The notes under the pieces: generated by a model
Databases searched by the model: none
What the model was told of the DNA's origin: nothing
What the model saw: only the letters and a program-made list of their open reading frames with translations
Assembly (NCBI GenBank): GCA_938041595.1
Contig: CALITN010000061.1
Span: forward strand, 1-7,550
Origin: an uncultured Flavobacteriaceae bacterium
Lineage (GTDB): Bacteria > Bacteroidota > Bacteroidia > Flavobacteriales > Flavobacteriaceae
Direction: 5' to 3'
DNA length: 7,550 bases
Position numbers and translations under genes: made by a program
In this document: piece by piece, positions 6,706 to 7,550 of the stretch
Layout: each line of letters opens with the position of its first letter
Numbering within the stretch: the first letter of the stretch is position 1

Positions 6706-7550
6706 TTAAGCGAACATATCTTTTACTTTTTCAAAAAAGGACTTGTCTGATTTTTCAGGCTGTGGCTTGAAATTATCATCTTCTAACATACTCTCAAAAA
6801 ACTTCTTCTGCTCACGATTTAACTCTTTGGGCGTCCAAACATTAATATGAACCAATAGATCTCCAGAGCCATAGCCATTGATCTCTCGGATTCCTTTGTT
6901 TTTTAGCCGCAGTGTTTTACCAGATTGGATACCCGACTCTAGTTTGATACGAACCTTCCCATCAATCAGATTGATTTCTTTGGACACTCCGAGGGCGGCT
7001 TCCGAAATACTTATGTAAAGATCATAATGCAGATGATTGCCTTCTCGCACAAACTGTTCGTCTGCTTTTTCTTGAATAAGAACCAATAAATCCCCGGAAA
7101 CTCCATTCCCTGGGGCGGCATTTCCCTTACCACTCACTTTGAGTTGCATCCCTTCCTCTACCCCTGGTGGGATTTTAATACTTACTGTTTCCTCTTCCTG
7201 AATCATTCCTTGTGCATCGGAACCGGCAGGTCGATTGGAAATGCTCTGCCCGCTACCTTGACAAGATGGGCAAGGGCTTGCCGTTTGCATCCGTCCCAAA
7301 ATGGTGTTGGTAACACGCATCACTTGGCCAGAACCTTTACAGGTTGGACAGGTGGTATAACGGATTCCGGGCGCTTGGACTTTTCGCTTGACTTTTATCT
7401 TCTTTTCTACCCCGTTGATAATCTCCTCCAAATTAAGGGTGACACGAATCCGAAGGTCACTACCCTTCATACGTCGCTGTCCTTGGCCAAAACCACCAAA
7501 ACTACCACCAAATGCACTGCCAAAGATATCCCCAAACTGACTGAAAATAT
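6706..7550 (-). CDS. dnaJ: Chaperone DnaJ (Hsp40), C-terminal part, single zinc centre
   Basis: The frame stays open to the window edge, so the N-terminal J domain lies outside; 280 residues are visible. The start apparent at 7470 is an internal Met, because the upstream frame reads as the Gly/Phe linker (IFSQFGDIFGSAFGGSFGGF). Then come the conserved DLRIRVTLNLEEIINGVEKKI segment, the cysteine-rich domain, and substrate-binding domains I/II with EETVSIKIPPGVEEGMQLKV, GNGVSGDLLV and YGSGDLLVHINVWTPKEL. The C-terminus is KSDKSFFEKVKDMFA. DnaJ delivers unfolded clients to DnaK and stimulates its ATPase in the cytosol. Only two CxxCxGxG motifs exist (CPTCKGSG at 7327-7350, CPSCQGSG at 7249-7272), 18 residues apart, instead of four. 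They correspond to motifs 1 and 4 (zinc centre I); centre II is missing. No frameshift is seen, and I recall the same short form in flavobacteria. grpE upstream is a guess from usual gene order. Confidence 0.95.
   Translation of the reverse strand, partial: IFSQFGDIFGSAFGGSFGGFGQGQRRMKGSDLRIRVTLNLEEIINGVEKKIKVKRKVQAPGIRYTTCPTCKGSGQVMRVTNTILGRMQTASPCPSCQGSGQSISNRPAGSDAQGMIQEEETVSIKIPPGVEEGMQLKVSGKGNAAPGNGVSGDLLVLIQEKADEQFVREGNHLHYDLYISISEAALGVSKEINLIDGKVRIKLESGIQSGKTLRLKNKGIREINGYGSGDLLVHINVWTPKELNREQKKFFESMLEDDNFKPQPEKSDKSFFEKVKDMFA

Noticed and set aside
6706..7470. Complete 254-residue DnaJ-like protein starting at 7470
   Set aside because: The same frame continues upstream to the window edge as a typical Gly/Phe linker, so this Met is internal and the gene is simply cut by the window.

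Overview
The window looks like a chromosomal segment of a Bacteroidota bacterium, most likely Flavobacteriia or a close relative. G+C is moderate by eye, genes are tightly packed and Shine-Dalgarno sequences are weak or absent. Several proteins read like family versions I recall from flavobacteria: a DnaJ with a shortened cysteine-rich domain, an NtrC-like regulator without a DNA-binding domain, and a small acidic protein beside a MATE transporter. No insertion sequence, phage gene, CRISPR array, tRNA or rRNA is visible. The assignment is inference from protein character; genus cannot be given.

Layout. The left edge (1-1007) is on the plus strand: the tail of a VOC/PhnB-like protein, then a galactose mutarotase-like aldose 1-epimerase 3 bp later. 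These meet, tail to tail with an 11-bp overlap, a six-gene block on the minus strand (6561 down to 997). In transcription order the block holds an MscS-type channel, a sigma-54-type response regulator, a secreted M28 metallopeptidase resembling carboxypeptidase Q, a NorM-like MATE exporter, a 75-residue uncharacterised protein and a PAP2 lipid phosphatase. Junctions are an 8-bp overlap and then gaps of about 8, 10, 3 and 2 bp, with no terminator between genes, so one transcript is likely. The right edge (6706-7550, minus strand) is the C-terminal part of dnaJ, followed by two hairpins with T-rich tails that look like tandem terminators.

How the genes may work together. Most products of the six-gene block act at or beyond the cytoplasmic membrane: tension release, periplasmic or secreted peptide hydrolysis, drug/cation export and lipid phosphate removal. 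The regulator is the only clear cytosolic signalling protein and has no histidine kinase beside it in this window. An envelope-maintenance theme is possible, but such Bacteroidota operons often join unrelated housekeeping genes. I see no clearly new defence or mobile system. The points most worth a second look are the regulator's architecture (no HTH, GAFTSA loop), the DnaJ lacking one zinc centre, the unassigned 75-residue protein, and the very compact dnaJ-terminator/mscS-promoter region.
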